The notes: generated by a model not told the origin, from the sequence alone. Shown: positions 11,322 through 20,922, counted from the first letter of the stretch. The stretch: DNA of 64,000 nucleotides from Gammaproteobacteria bacterium (GCA_018815245.1 JAHIXK010000008.1:233955-297954), one strand, 5' to 3'. Numbers and translations: made by a program.

Positions 11322-12407
11322 TTAATCAAGCCGGGATAAAGCCCAGTCGATGTGTTCCCTCAGGAATGCATCGGCACTGGCCCGCATTCCTAGAAGCGCA
11401 TCCCGAATGCCCACAACCCCAACGCTGTTGCCCGCAGCCACAGCCAGGTTCCTTCTAAACCGCTTGTAGCCAATGCGCCGAATGGCGCTGCCCTCGGTCA
11501 ATTTTAAAAACTCGTCCTCTGTCCAACGCATCATCGCAAACCAGTCCGGCTGCTGAAATTCTTCACGCGGGTTGAAGTCGGCATACTGCGCAGGTTTGGC
11601 AAATTTGTTCCAGGGGCAGGCCAGCTGGCAGTCGTCACAGCCGTAAATCCGGGTGCCAACAAGTGGGCGCAGGTCAACGGGTATGGCACTGTCGTGCTCA
11701 ATGGTCAAATACGAAATGCAACGCCGGGCATCCACCAGGTATGGCTTCACAATGGCGCGGGTAGGGCACACCGTGATACAACTGCTGCAACTACCGCAGT
11801 GGTTCTTATCAAATTCATCACTCACCGGCAGTGGCATGTTGGTGAACACCTCGCCCAGGAAAAAAAGTGAGCCTTCATCGGGGTGGATCAGCAACGTGTG
11901 TTTGCCCCGCCAGCCCAAACCAGCCTTGCGTGCAATTTCCACTTCCGCCGTGGGGGCGCTGTCCACGGCCACACGAAACCCGAAGCCACCCACCTCGGCA
12001 TTTACCGCATCGGCAAATCGTTTTAATCGCTGGCGAATTACCTTGTGGTAATCACGCCCCCGGGCATACAAGCTGACATAGGGTTTCTCGCAGGCTTCGA
12101 TTTCTCTCAGGGTTTTCTCGGTGAATGTCGCCGCATCGGGCTGGTTCAGCGTTGTTACAGGTACGTAGGGTACGCGCAGTGATACGATTCGAATCGCACC
12201 GGGAAACACCGTGTCGGCATTCAGGCGGTTCAGTCCATGGCGTTCCATGTAAGCCATCTCGCCATGCATGCCCGCGTTGAGCCAAGCCTGCAAATGGGGT
12301 TCGCAGGCCCGTAAGTTGGTGTCGCTCACGCCCATGCAGCCCAAGCCCTGTGCTTTGGCTACACTTTGCAACAATGCCCAGTTCTCTTGTTCCTGATGAG
12401 CCTGCAT
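11322..12407 (-). CDS. queG: Epoxyqueuosine reductase
   Basis: QueG reduces epoxyqueuosine to queuosine in tRNA with a cobalamin cofactor and two 4Fe-4S clusters. The 361-aa protein has the cluster motif CGSCSSCITVCP and a second set around GCDDCQLACPWN, plus the conserved SYLTIEH stretch. Its ATG lies on the complement of the tsaE ATG (CATG at 12405-12408), so each gene's upstream control region must lie inside the other gene. It converges on purM with 11 bp between stops. Confidence 0.94.
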   Translation of the reverse strand: MQAHQEQENWALLQSVAKAQGLGCMGVSDTNLRACEPHLQAWLNAGMHGEMAYMERHGLNRLNADTVFPGAIRIVSLRVPYVPVTTLNQPDAATFTEKTLREIEACEKPYVSLYARGRDYHKVIRQRLKRFADAVNAEVGGFGFRVAVDSAPTAEVEIARKAGLGWRGKHTLLIHPDEGSLFFLGEVFTNMPLPVSDEFDKNHCGSCSSCITVCPTRAIVKPYLVDARRCISYLTIEHDSAIPVDLRPLVGTRIYGCDDCQLACPWNKFAKPAQYADFNPREEFQQPDWFAMMRWTEDEFLKLTEGSAIRRIGYKRFRRNLAVAAGNSVGVVGIRDALLGMRASADAFLREHIDWALSRLD

Positions 12408-12903
12408 GAAAACGTATACCCGCTATTTACCTGATGACGCCGCAACCCACAGTGTAGGGGAAAAGCTGGCGCAACTTGTCCAGGCACCGCTTCGCATCTA
12501 TCTTTCCGGGCCTCTTGGTGCCGGTAAAACGGCACTAGTGCGTGCCTTTTTACGGGCCTTGGGGGTAAAGGGTGCCGTCAAAAGCCCCAGCTATGCGTTG
12601 GTAGAACCTTACAGTTTCTCGAATTATTCTGTGTATCACTTTGATTTTTATCGATTCTTCGATCAGAATGAATGGCAAGAGTCCGGGTTTCGCGATTATT
12701 TTGAGGAAAACGCCGTCTGTTTGGTCGAATGGCCAGAGAAAGCCGGTGGTTTACTGCCCCAAGCAGATATTGAAATAGAGCTGACTTATCAGCTCGACAA
12801 TAAGCCCGAAGCCAGTCCTGAAACAACAGGCCGGCGCATTGAAGTGAATGCCCTTTCGCCGAAAGGGCTGGTGCTGATAGAACAACTGAGCAAACAACAA
12901 TAG
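12406..12903 (+). CDS. tsaE: tRNA threonylcarbamoyladenosine biosynthesis ATPase
   Basis: TsaE is the P-loop ATPase that resets the TsaD-TsaB complex during t6A37 synthesis. Walker A is GPLGAGKT at residues 35-42, followed by VKSPSYALVEPY, YHFDFYRF and VCLVEWPEKAG, all family hallmarks. The 165-aa length is normal. The start is the ATG at 12406, which shares CATG with the divergent queG start. amiC begins 3 bp after its stop, the same order as in E. coli (tsaE-amiB-mutL-miaA). Confidence 0.94.
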   Translation: MKTYTRYLPDDAATHSVGEKLAQLVQAPLRIYLSGPLGAGKTALVRAFLRALGVKGAVKSPSYALVEPYSFSNYSVYHFDFYRFFDQNEWQESGFRDYFEENAVCLVEWPEKAGGLLPQADIEIELTYQLDNKPEASPETTGRRIEVNALSPKGLVLIEQLSKQQ

Positions 12904-12906
12904 CCT

Positions 12907-14250
12907 ATGAATTCGCGTCGCGACTTGTTGAAAACCGTGGGGGCTGGAATGCTCCTGAATCTGATCCCGGTGGGTGCCTTTGCGTCCGACCTGGTGAAGT
13001 TTGTCGACGTGCGCCTGTGGCCCGCTGATGAATACACGCGGGTCACACTAGAGCATGCGGGCGCCATCAAGTACAAACACTTCTTGATTGAAAACCCCTG
13101 GCGCATGGTCATCGACCTGCTCGACATGCGGCTGGACAATACACTGAAAGACCTCACCAGCCGCTTGCAGGCTGACGATCCATATGTTCAGCAAATTCGT
13201 GTTGCGCAATACGATGCCAACACAGTGCGTTTGGTGTTCGACCTGAAAACCGAGGTGAAGCCGGAAATTTTCACAATCGACCCGATTGCGGAATACAAAA
13301 ACCGTTTCGTGGTTGATTTTTACCCCAAGAACCCCACAGACCCGCTGCTGGCCTTGTTGAAAAAGTCAGAAGACCCCGCCATGCGGGAGGACGAGATTTC
13401 CCGCGCCCTGCGTCTGGCTGAATCCGAAACCAATGGTGCTTTCAAGCTAGAAGGTATTGCGCCTGAAAAATCAGCAAAAACCGACGTGGCCAAGGCCAAG
13501 CCCAATGCACCAGTTGACAGCAAACCCGCACTGGAAATCAAGCGCATGTTCACCGTGGCGATTGACCCCGGGCATGGCGGGGAAGACCCCGGAGCCGTGG
13601 GCAAGGGCGGAACTTACGAGAAAAATGTGGTGCTGGCCATCAGCAAAAAGCTGAAAGCTGAAATTGACAAAATGCCAGGCATGCGCGCCATGCTGACCCG
13701 CAATGGCGATTTTTTTGTTCCCCTGAACACGCGTGTGCAGAAGGCCCGCAGCGTGAATGCCGACCTGTTTGTGTCGGTGCATGCCGATGCCTTCATCCGC
13801 CCCACTGCGGGTGGTTCATCGGTGTACGTGCTGTCCGAGCGGGGTGCCACAAGTACTGCAGCCAAGTGGATTGCCAACAAGGAAAACGCATCTGATTTAA
13901 TCGGTGGCGTGAACATCAAAGGCACCGATGCCCAACTGGCCAGGGTCTTGCTCGATTTATCCACCACCGCACAAATCAACGACAGCTTGAAACTGGGCGA
14001 CGCCGTGCTGGGCAATTTGGGCAAGGTCAACCGCTTGCACAAACCCAGGGTCGAGCAGGCTGGGTTTGCCGTGCTGAAGGCGCCCGATATCCCCTCGATC
14101 TTGATTGAAACAGCGTTTATCAGTAACCCGGCTGAAGAAAAGAAGCTTGCCAGTTCTGCACATCAACAAGAACTGGCCGAAGCCATTGCGCAGGGCATTG
14201 CCAAATACTTTGCCAAGAACCCTCCCGTCGCACGCACTCCATTGACTTAA
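12907..14250 (+). CDS. amiC: N-acetylmuramoyl-L-alanine amidase (AMIN + Amidase_3)
   Basis: This periplasmic zinc amidase removes peptide side chains from peptidoglycan during daughter-cell separation. The N-terminus carries a twin-arginine signal (SRRDLLK at residues 3-9, then a short hydrophobic stretch ending AFA-SD), so export is probably by Tat, as for AmiA/AmiC. An AMIN domain occupies about residues 30-130, with a low-complexity linker to the catalytic domain, which starts VAIDPGHGGEDPGAVG near residue 220 and includes VSVHADAF and the late catalytic Glu in ILIETAFISN. It lies in the tsaE-mutL-miaA cluster. Confidence 0.93.
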   Translation: MNSRRDLLKTVGAGMLLNLIPVGAFASDLVKFVDVRLWPADEYTRVTLEHAGAIKYKHFLIENPWRMVIDLLDMRLDNTLKDLTSRLQADDPYVQQIRVAQYDANTVRLVFDLKTEVKPEIFTIDPIAEYKNRFVVDFYPKNPTDPLLALLKKSEDPAMREDEISRALRLAESETNGAFKLEGIAPEKSAKTDVAKAKPNAPVDSKPALEIKRMFTVAIDPGHGGEDPGAVGKGGTYEKNVVLAISKKLKAEIDKMPGMRAMLTRNGDFFVPLNTRVQKARSVNADLFVSVHADAFIRPTAGGSSVYVLSERGATSTAAKWIANKENASDLIGGVNIKGTDAQLARVLLDLSTTAQINDSLKLGDAVLGNLGKVNRLHKPRVEQAGFAVLKAPDIPSILIETAFISNPAEEKKLASSAHQQELAEAIAQGIAKYFAKNPPVARTPLT

Positions 14251-14280
14251 ACGGGGCGTGCTGCCACTTATAATGGGTGG

Positions 14281-16125
14281 ATGAATCACCGCCCAATATC
14301 CCTGTTGCCCGATGTGCTGATCAGCCAAATCGCCGCTGGCGAAGTGGTGGATCGGCCTGCTTCCGTTGTAAAAGAGTTGCTTGAAAATGCACTGGACGCC
14401 GGAGCGTCTGAAATCACCATCCGCATTGACGGCGGGGGCATTCAGCGCATCTGCATTCAAGACAACGGAAAAGGCATACCCAAAGACGAGCTCGAGTTGG
14501 CCGTAATGCGCCACGCCACCTCAAAGATCCAATCGCTTAACGAACTTGAATGCGTAATGAGCCTTGGCTTTCGGGGCGAAGCGCTGGCATCCATCGCATC
14601 GGTCAGCCAATTCACCTTGAGCAGTTACCCGGCAGGGCAGGAAAGTGCCTACAGCATCAGCAATCAAAGCGGAAGCTGGCTTGTAGAGCCATCGCCTTCA
14701 AGCCCCGGTACCACGGTCGATGTTCAATCGCTTTACTTCAGCACGCCAGCTCGACGCAAGTTTCTGAAAACCGAACAAACTGAATTTTTTCATTGCCTGG
14801 ATGTGGTCAAACGCATGGCCTTGGCCAATCCATCCGTTACTTGGCTGGTGTATCGCGATGGCAAACTGCAAAGCCGTTTTCAGGAAAGCAGCTGGAGCGC
14901 CCGTGTGTTCAGCATTCTCGAGCCCATGGCCAATGGCGCCTCAAAGCCCATAGAAGTACAGGCCGCCGACATGCAATTGCATGGTGCAGTGGGTTTACCC
15001 GATGCAGCGCGTGGAAAAGGTGACATGCAGTTTTTCTACGTGAATGGCCGGTTTGTGAAAGACAAACTGATTAACCACGCCGTCAGGTCTGCTTACGAAG
15101 ACGTGTTGCATGGCGACAAATTTCCAGCGTTCGTGTTGTTTTTGAATTTGCCCGCCAATGAAGTGGACGTAAACGTACACCCCGCCAAAACCGAGGTGCG
15201 TTTCAGAAATGCGCGAGCCGTACATCAATGGGTGCGCCAGTCCATTCAGGCGTGCCTTGCACCGTCAAGGGCCGTGGTACCTCTCAGCGAATCGCCTGCA
15301 AGTGCACAAGTTGTTGAGTCCCCAGCTTCCGGCAATAGCAATGTGTGGCGTTCCTCGTCAGGTTCAACGTCTGCCGTTCAGGTTCAGCCCAAAAGCGCGG
15401 CCTTGCCATTCTTGCGCGAAGAACTGGCCGATTACATTCAGGCGTATCGCCCACTTGAACCACCGCCACGGCCCACGCAAATTATTGCGCAGCCCAAAGC
15501 TGTTTATGCGGAACCAGCGCAGCATCCTGCAGAGGATACCGACTATTTGGGCCAAGCCATTGCCCAGGTGCATGGCATTTACATTCTGGCCCTGCGGCCC
15601 GATGGCATGGTGGTAGTGGATATGCACGCCGCCCACGAACGCGTACTGTACGAGCAATTCAAAAATGCACTCGACAACCAGCAAACCATTTCATCGCAGG
15701 AATTGCTGGTGCCCCTTTTGGTGCAAATCGACCCGCGTCTGGCCAGTGAAGTGGACAATGGCCAACACCTGTGGGAAAAACTGGGTTTCAGGCTGAGTTT
15801 GATTTCAACCCAGGAAATTGCCGTGCGTGCCGTGCCCACCATGCTGGCTGGTCAGGATTTGTCGGCCCTGTTGCAACAGTGGCTTGAAGACTTGCATCAG
15901 TATGGTGTGGCACACGTGCTGGAACGCCAGCGCAACGAATGGCTGGCGGGGCTTGCCTGCCACACAGCAGTGCGGGCCAACCGCAAGCTCACCGTTCCGG
16001 AAATGAACGCCTTGCTGCGTTCCATGGAACGCACCGAACGCTCAGACCAATGCAACCACGGCAGGCCCACTTGGCGCCATTTCAGCCTGTCTGAAATGGA
16101 CAAGTGGTTCTTGCGTGGACAGTAA
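14281..16125 (+). CDS. mutL: DNA mismatch repair protein MutL
   Basis: MutL couples MutS mismatch recognition to strand incision. The GHKL ATPase motifs are ELLENALDAGA (residues ~37-47), DNGKGIP and GFRGEALASI in the first 105 residues. The C-terminal part has DMHAAHERVLYE (447-458), which fits the D-x-H-A-x2-E-x4-E endonuclease signature, and CNHGRPTW near the end. On family knowledge this predicts a nicking MutL, as in bacteria without MutH, rather than the E. coli type. The 614-aa length is normal. amiC ends 30 bp upstream and miaA starts 11 bp downstream. Confidence 0.94.
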   Translation: MNHRPISLLPDVLISQIAAGEVVDRPASVVKELLENALDAGASEITIRIDGGGIQRICIQDNGKGIPKDELELAVMRHATSKIQSLNELECVMSLGFRGEALASIASVSQFTLSSYPAGQESAYSISNQSGSWLVEPSPSSPGTTVDVQSLYFSTPARRKFLKTEQTEFFHCLDVVKRMALANPSVTWLVYRDGKLQSRFQESSWSARVFSILEPMANGASKPIEVQAADMQLHGAVGLPDAARGKGDMQFFYVNGRFVKDKLINHAVRSAYEDVLHGDKFPAFVLFLNLPANEVDVNVHPAKTEVRFRNARAVHQWVRQSIQACLAPSRAVVPLSESPASAQVVESPASGNSNVWRSSSGSTSAVQVQPKSAALPFLREELADYIQAYRPLEPPPRPTQIIAQPKAVYAEPAQHPAEDTDYLGQAIAQVHGIYILALRPDGMVVVDMHAAHERVLYEQFKNALDNQQTISSQELLVPLLVQIDPRLASEVDNGQHLWEKLGFRLSLISTQEIAVRAVPTMLAGQDLSALLQQWLEDLHQYGVAHVLERQRNEWLAGLACHTAVRANRKLTVPEMNALLRSMERTERSDQCNHGRPTWRHFSLSEMDKWFLRGQ

Positions 16126-16136
16126 GGAGCAGTATC

Positions 16137-17096
16137 GTGGCTGATCAGGCACCTCGCAGCATTCCCGCACTGGCCGTGCTTGGCCCCACAGCCTCGGGCA
16201 AATCAGCCTTGGGTTTGTGGATGGCCGACCAAGGCTTCCCGATTGAAATCATCAGCCTGGATTCCGCCTTGGTGTTTCGCAACATGGACATTGGCACCGC
16301 CAAGCCCACGCCGCAGGAACTGGCCATGGTGCCGCACCATTTGATCGACATCATCACCCCCAGCGACACCTTCAGTGCCGCCGAGTTCGTTGAGCAAAGC
16401 CACATCCTGATCGATGACATCCGCGCCCGTGGCAAAGTCCCCGTTATTCTGGGGGGCACCATGATGTATTACAAAACCTTGATCAGCGGCATGGACGACC
16501 TGCCCATGGCCAACCCCTCCATTCGACAGGCCATTGAGCAACAAGCCGAAGCACAGGGCTGGCCCGCCATTCATGCACAACTGGCCATGGTGGATCCGCT
16601 TACTGCAGCGCGTTTGAAACCCAATGATTCGCAGCGCCTGCAACGCGCGCTGGAGGTGTTTCAAATTACAGGCAAACCGCTGTCCGCTTTTCATGTGCGC
16701 GACCAGCAGGCCGATGCCGCCATTCCTACACTGGCCATCGAACCTTCCGATCGCGCAGTGCTGCACAAGCGCATCGAAGCGCGTTTTCACGCGATGCTTG
16801 AACAAGGTTTGATTGAAGAAGTGATTGAATTGCGCCACAACTACGTGTTGGATGAAACCATGCCGTCGATGCGCTGTGTTGGGTATCGGCAGGTGTGGGA
16901 ATATTTGCACGGTGCCTGCACACACCAGGACATGACGGAAAAGGGCATTGCCGCCACACGCCAACTGGCCAAGCGGCAAATTACCTGGCTGCGGTCTACG
17001 GCCAACAAGGAAGTTGTCGACCCCTTGCAGGCCGACTGGCTTTTGCGTGTGAAGCCCTGGATCCAGCGGCAAATTGACTTGCTGATGCCGCTGTGA
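16137..17096 (+). CDS. miaA: tRNA dimethylallyltransferase
   Basis: MiaA attaches the isopentenyl group to A37 of tRNAs reading UNN codons; MiaB, encoded at 23626, methylthiolates the product. The 319-aa protein has the P-loop GPTASGKSAL (about residues 16-25), the ISLDSALVFRNMDIGTAKP segment and the late AMPSMRCVGYRQ-like motif (TMPSMRCVGYRQVWEYL). I chose the GTG at 16137 because AAGGAG sits at 16124-16129, 7 nt upstream, overlapping the mutL stop; the ORF's earlier start lies inside mutL. Confidence 0.94.
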   Translation: MADQAPRSIPALAVLGPTASGKSALGLWMADQGFPIEIISLDSALVFRNMDIGTAKPTPQELAMVPHHLIDIITPSDTFSAAEFVEQSHILIDDIRARGKVPVILGGTMMYYKTLISGMDDLPMANPSIRQAIEQQAEAQGWPAIHAQLAMVDPLTAARLKPNDSQRLQRALEVFQITGKPLSAFHVRDQQADAAIPTLAIEPSDRAVLHKRIEARFHAMLEQGLIEEVIELRHNYVLDETMPSMRCVGYRQVWEYLHGACTHQDMTEKGIAATRQLAKRQITWLRSTANKEVVDPLQADWLLRVKPWIQRQIDLLMPL

Positions 17097-17338
17097 ACCC
17101 CAAACGCTTGCCCTGTATAGCTTCTCTCGGCGTGAATCCCAATCACTCGCCTGAAAACCTGTTTATCCCTTTTTGAAATTCCCACTGGCTCAATCCGCTC
17201 GACAAAACAGATGGTCGATCGGATTGCCAGCCTGCGGCTGAACGCGGTGTTTGAATTCAAACGGGATTAAGCGGTTTTCAGTGCGGAATCGGGCAACCCC
17301 GACGAGTTGGCGAAACAAACCGACAACCCGCCAATTGT

Positions 17339-18238
17339 TCACAGCGGCAATCGCTGCACAGCCGCAAACACCAACGGCAATGTAATTGCCGCGCCCACAG
17401 TCGACATTGAAATAAGGCAGGCCACCAGCGGTGCGTTGCCGCCCATACGCGCTGCCAGAATGTAAGCACTGGATGCCGATGGAATGGCCGAGAACACCAG
17501 CAGCACCAAAGCCTGTTGCTCGGGCAGGTTCATGAAGTGCGAGTACAACACAGCCACCAATGGTGCGGCCACCAGTTTTACAGTCAACCACCAAATTGAA
17601 ACGGCCCAATTTCCTTTCAAACCGGAAAACACCAGCCCCGACCCCACAGCCAGCAAGCCCAGCGATACAGCGGCTTGTGCCAGCCGTTCCAGCGTCTGCA
17701 TCATGGGTTCTGGCACCTGAATACCCAGCATCTTGGCGGCAATACCCAGGCTGGTGCCAATAATGAGCGGGTTCTTCAAAATTTCAAGGAAGGCCGTAAA
17801 GCGCCCGCCCTTGCTCATGGTGCCCACGGCCAACACATTGCACAATGGCACACAAAGGGCTAGCAAAATGGCAATGTTTGCCACAGCCGATTGGCCGCCC
17901 AGGCGGCTGGCCAGGGCCAGACAGATGTAGGAATTAAACCGGTAAGCTGTTTGCAGGCCTGAGGCAAAATCTACCCGGCCCATTTTGCTGACCAGCAGGC
18001 CCAGCCAGCCCAGCAAGAACGAAGCGAAAACAATCGTGGGGCCACCCAAAGCAAATGAACCTACTGTGTTCACGTTGAAATTGCTGGACACCACCGAGAA
18101 AAACAACAGGCAGGGGAACAGCACAAAGTACACCAGTTTTTCAATGGTGACCCAGGCGGCTGGTGCCATCCAGAAGCGGCGCAACAAATACCCCAGCGCA
18201 ATGATGGCGAAATCAGGAAAAAGAAGTAGCGGAGACAA
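17339..18238 (-). CDS. AEC family membrane transporter
   Basis: This hydrophobic protein of about 299 aa has roughly nine to ten membrane segments and belongs to the auxin efflux carrier/malate permease (AEC) family. Supporting segments are the N-terminal IIALGYLLRRFW helix, KNPLIIGTSLGI in the middle and the C-terminal PSASSAYILAARMGGN motif. Bacterial members carry organic acids or are uncharacterised, so the substrate is unknown. No ATG or clear SD is present at the N-terminus, and the TTG at 18238 is used. A terminator at 18261-18287 separates it from erpA, so it has its own promoter or depends on readthrough. Confidence 0.85.
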   Translation of the reverse strand: MSPLLLFPDFAIIALGYLLRRFWMAPAAWVTIEKLVYFVLFPCLLFFSVVSSNFNVNTVGSFALGGPTIVFASFLLGWLGLLVSKMGRVDFASGLQTAYRFNSYICLALASRLGGQSAVANIAILLALCVPLCNVLAVGTMSKGGRFTAFLEILKNPLIIGTSLGIAAKMLGIQVPEPMMQTLERLAQAAVSLGLLAVGSGLVFSGLKGNWAVSIWWLTVKLVAAPLVAVLYSHFMNLPEQQALVLLVFSAIPSASSAYILAARMGGNAPLVACLISMSTVGAAITLPLVFAAVQRLPL

Positions 18239-18260
18239 TGGAATGTATTTGTTTGGCCAA

Positions 18261-18287
18261 TAAAAAACCCACCCTAGGGTGGGTTTA
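18261..18287 (-). terminator. Rho-independent terminator after erpA
   Basis: The 22-bp palindrome at 18265-18286 (AAACCCACCCT / AGGGTGGGTTT) is followed, read on the - strand, by a run of T and then ATT. It closes the argC-erpA transcription unit. Confidence 0.8.
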
Positions 18288-18325
18288 ATCGATCAGGTCT
18301 GGATTAAAGCCAGCCCGCTTCCGGT

Positions 18326-18679
18326 TTACACCGAGAAAGAGGATCCGCAGCCACAGGTTGTGGTGGCATTTGGGTTCTTGATCACGAATTGCGCACCGTT
18401 GATGTCTTCTTTGTAATCAATTTCCGCGCCAGTCAAATACTGGTAGCTCATGGAATCGATCAAAAGTGTCACGCCGCCTTTGTCCAAAGCGGTGTCGTCT
18501 TCGTTCACGTCTTCATCGAAGGTAAAGCCGTACTGGAAACCAGAGCATCCACCACCCTGCACGAATACGCGCAGCTTCAGGTTGGGATTGCCTTCCTCGT
18601 TGATCAGGTCGCGCACTTTCGCTGCTGCTGAATCGGTGAATACCAATACGCTGGGTTGTTCAGTTGTAGTTACTTCCAT
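18326..18679 (-). CDS. erpA: Iron-sulfur cluster insertion protein ErpA
   Basis: ErpA is an A-type carrier that delivers Fe-S clusters to apo-enzymes. The three cluster-binding cysteines are present: Cys45 in [11 protein letters not shown] and Cys109/Cys111 in CGCGSSF at the C-terminus. The 117-aa product starts at the second of two adjacent ATGs (18679), which has the better spacing to AGGA; the first is at 18682. It is the last gene of the argC cluster. Fe-S clients within this window include MiaB and QueG. Confidence 0.93.
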   Translation of the reverse strand: MEVTTTEQPSVLVFTDSAAAKVRDLINEEGNPNLKLRVFVQGGGCSGFQYGFTFDEDVNEDDTALDKGGVTLLIDSMSYQYLTGAEIDYKEDINGAQFVIKNPNATTTCGCGSSFSV

Positions 18680-18703
18680 CATGTCCTGCCTATGTGCTGG
18701 ATT

Positions 18704-19105
18704 TTACTTGCTTGATGCCAATGCCAGCCTGCTTGGCACCACTTCTTCACTTTCGTGATGCAACGTGCCGTCTACAACAGCACCCGGATGCATCTCCAAT
18801 GCCCTATATCTTACGTCACCTGAGACATTTGCGGAAGGGTGAAGTTCCAGAAGCTGATTGGCTTCTATCGGGCCCTCAATCAAACCGCTGACCACCACAT
18901 GGCCCACGCGCACGCTGCCACGCACCTTTCCGGTCTCGGAAATGACCAAGAGTGATTGTGAGCTTTCATCGGCCACTACATTGCCATCCACTTCGCCGTC
19001 AATTCTCAGGCCACCTTTGAAGTGCAAATCTCCTTTTAGCACCATGTCGGCGCCTACCAAACTTTGAATGGGTAACAGCCGCTTTGTATTCTTCTTCGAA
19101 AACAT
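18704..19105 (-). CDS. Bactofilin (polymer-forming cytoskeletal protein)
   Basis: Bactofilins polymerise without nucleotide and act as scaffolds for cell shape, peptidoglycan synthesis or polar proteins. This 133-aa protein has the compact beta-helix core of the DUF583 family, with repeats of G-x-hydrophobic turns such as GDLHFKGGLRIDGEVDGNV and GSVRVGHVVVSGLIEGPI. It has short unstructured ends and a basic N-terminus (FSKKNTKR). It lies between a membrane coiled-coil protein gene and erpA in what looks like one transcript. Confidence 0.9.
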   Translation of the reverse strand: MFSKKNTKRLLPIQSLVGADMVLKGDLHFKGGLRIDGEVDGNVVADESSQSLLVISETGKVRGSVRVGHVVVSGLIEGPIEANQLLELHPSANVSGDVRYRALEMHPGAVVDGTLHHESEEVVPSRLALASSK

Positions 19106-19117
19106 GTGTAAACCCCT

Positions 19118-19834
19118 TCACAGTTTGATGGTTGATTGGGCGCGTATGGCACCCGCATCCAGAATTCTCATTTCTACGCTTTGCAGCTTGCTGTCTTCCG
19201 GCAGGGAAAACATGCCCGACACCCTGGAAAAACGGGTTAGTTTGATTTTGAACTGGGGATCCTCGGAAGACTCTGCGTTCGGTAAAACTATGACACTGGA
19301 TCCGTCTTTGTTCAACACTTTAATCAGCACCTGCACATTCAGGGTAATCTCCGGGCGCTGGCTACCTTGAATCACGAGTGCTTTGTAGCGATATTGACCG
19401 GGAATGGTGTCCTTGTTCACTTGCAAACGCTTCAGTGAAATGGCGCCCTGAAGGCTACCCGGAATAAAGCCTTCAAAAAACGCCAGGTCTTCTTTCAGTT
19501 TGGCATTTTCCGATTCCAGGTTGCTGATCAGCAAATTCAGCTTGCTTCGCTCTTCCTTGTCCAGTTTCACCAGTTCATTGGTGCGTGAAATTTCGTCCTG
19601 CATTTCAATGGTTTTGGCTTGAAGTTCAGCCAATTGATCATTCAGCACTTCAATTTCCTGCGTGGAAAACAAGCCCTGAATGATGTTGCCCTTAGGGCCC
19701 CAGAGCGCATAGGCTGCGCATGTGCCCAAAACGACGAGGCCCAGCAGCAAGCCGTAAGCGAAGGCAAACCGGGAGGATCGTTTAACACCCGGAAGCAGTG
19801 TTCGGCGTGAATGGTGTGTTTTTTTCGGGTTCAA
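19118..19834 (-). CDS. Membrane-anchored coiled-coil protein (DUF6776-like)
   Basis: The protein has a short basic N-terminus (KKTHHSRRTLLPGVKRSSR), one membrane helix (about residues 21-42), a coiled coil rich in E, L, K and N (about 60-125), and a beta-rich C-terminal domain presumably in the periplasm. The function is not known. The frame opens at 19912 inside argC, but I prefer the TTG at 19834, since AGGA lies 9 nt upstream and no ATG exists before the membrane helix. The DUF6776 assignment is from memory of this argC-bactofilin neighbourhood. It may be a bactofilin partner, which is inference. Confidence 0.75.
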   Translation of the reverse strand: MNPKKTHHSRRTLLPGVKRSSRFAFAYGLLLGLVVLGTCAAYALWGPKGNIIQGLFSTQEIEVLNDQLAELQAKTIEMQDEISRTNELVKLDKEERSKLNLLISNLESENAKLKEDLAFFEGFIPGSLQGAISLKRLQVNKDTIPGQYRYKALVIQGSQRPEITLNVQVLIKVLNKDGSSVIVLPNAESSEDPQFKIKLTRFSRVSGMFSLPEDSKLQSVEMRILDAGAIRAQSTIKL

Positions 19835-19853
19835 GCCAGCAAATCCTATGGTT

Positions 19854-20897
19854 TCAAGGCGACAGCGGCAGCTGTTCCAGGCCCATGTGTTCGGGCAAGT
19901 CAAACATGGCATTCATGGCCTGAACAGCCTGACCTGCAGCCCCTTTTACCAGGTTGTCGATCACCGACAAAATGACCAGTGTGTCCCGGCCCTGCGGGCG
20001 ATGAAGTGCAATGCGCGCAAAGTTGGAGCCGCGAACCGACTTGGTTTCAGGCTGTGAGCCTTTGGGCATCACATCCACAAAGTACTCGTTGGCATAGTGT
20101 TGCTCGTACAGTGCCTGAATGTCGGTGTTCTTGCCCTGTTCGTTCAGCTTTACATAGCATGTCGCCAATATTCCGCGCACCATGGGTACCAAATGGGGCG
20201 TGAAAGTAATCTGGGTTTTGCGGCCTGACATCAATTCAAGGCCCTGCTCAATTTCCGGCAGGTGACGGTGACCGCTAACGCCGTAGGCTTTGAAGCTTTC
20301 CGCCGCTTCCGAAAACAGCGAGCCCACTGTTGCTTTGCGGCCAGCGCCGGAGACTCCCGACTTGCAATCGGCCACAATATTGTTCTCATCGATCAGTTGC
20401 GTTGTTTGGCTGATCAGGGGTTTCAGTGCCAGTTGAACAGCGGTGGGGTAGCAGCCTGCCAACCCTACCAGTTTGGCTTTTTTTAGTTCAGCTCGTGCCG
20501 ACTCAACCAAGCCGTAACAGGCCTGGCCCAGAAGTTCCGGCTCGGAATGGGGCATGCCGTACCATTTCTCGAATTCGGTCGTATTTTTCAGGCGGAAGTC
20601 TGCACCCAAATCGATTACGCGTATGCCTGCATTCACCAGCTCAGCAGACTGCGCCATGGCCACGCCATGTGGGGTGGCGAAAAACACCACGTCACAATCT
20701 TTCAGTGACTCAAATGTGGGTTCTGAAAACGCAATGTTCACGCGTTTGCGCAGGGCGGGGAACATGTCTGCCACGGGCTGACCCGCTTCGCCGCGCGAAG
20801 TGATTGCTTTCAGTTCGGCCTGTGGGTGCAGGGCCAACAGGCGAAGAAGTTCAGAGCCTGTGTAACCGGTTCCGCCGACGATGCCTACCTTGATCAT
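19854..20897 (-). CDS. argC: N-acetyl-gamma-glutamyl-phosphate reductase
   Basis: ArgC reduces N-acetylglutamyl phosphate to the semialdehyde in arginine synthesis. The 347-aa protein starts [21 protein letters not shown] (NADP-binding), has [10 protein letters not shown], the catalytic cysteine in [12 protein letters not shown], and GVSGAGRKA with the conserved [10 protein letters not shown] histidine region. The ATG at 20897 is preceded by AAGGA at good spacing; the longer open frame runs through the rpsI terminator and is not used. argD, argF and argG are at 44728-48123. Confidence 0.95.
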   Translation of the reverse strand: MIKVGIVGGTGYTGSELLRLLALHPQAELKAITSRGEAGQPVADMFPALRKRVNIAFSEPTFESLKDCDVVFFATPHGVAMAQSAELVNAGIRVIDLGADFRLKNTTEFEKWYGMPHSEPELLGQACYGLVESARAELKKAKLVGLAGCYPTAVQLALKPLISQTTQLIDENNIVADCKSGVSGAGRKATVGSLFSEAAESFKAYGVSGHRHLPEIEQGLELMSGRKTQITFTPHLVPMVRGILATCYVKLNEQGKNTDIQALYEQHYANEYFVDVMPKGSQPETKSVRGSNFARIALHRPQGRDTLVILSVIDNLVKGAAGQAVQAMNAMFDLPEHMGLEQLPLSP

Positions 20898-20922
20898 GAG
20901 TAATCCTTGTGCTGAAAAGAAA

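Noticed and set aside
12405..12408. Treating the shared CATG as an annotation error for one gene
   Set aside because: Both N-termini agree with family starts, so the overlap seems real.
17097..17338. Gap between miaA and the AEC transporter, with short frames that might be a decayed gene
   Set aside because: I could not match any segment to a known protein, and no promoter or terminator stands out; it is left as an ordinary convergent gap.
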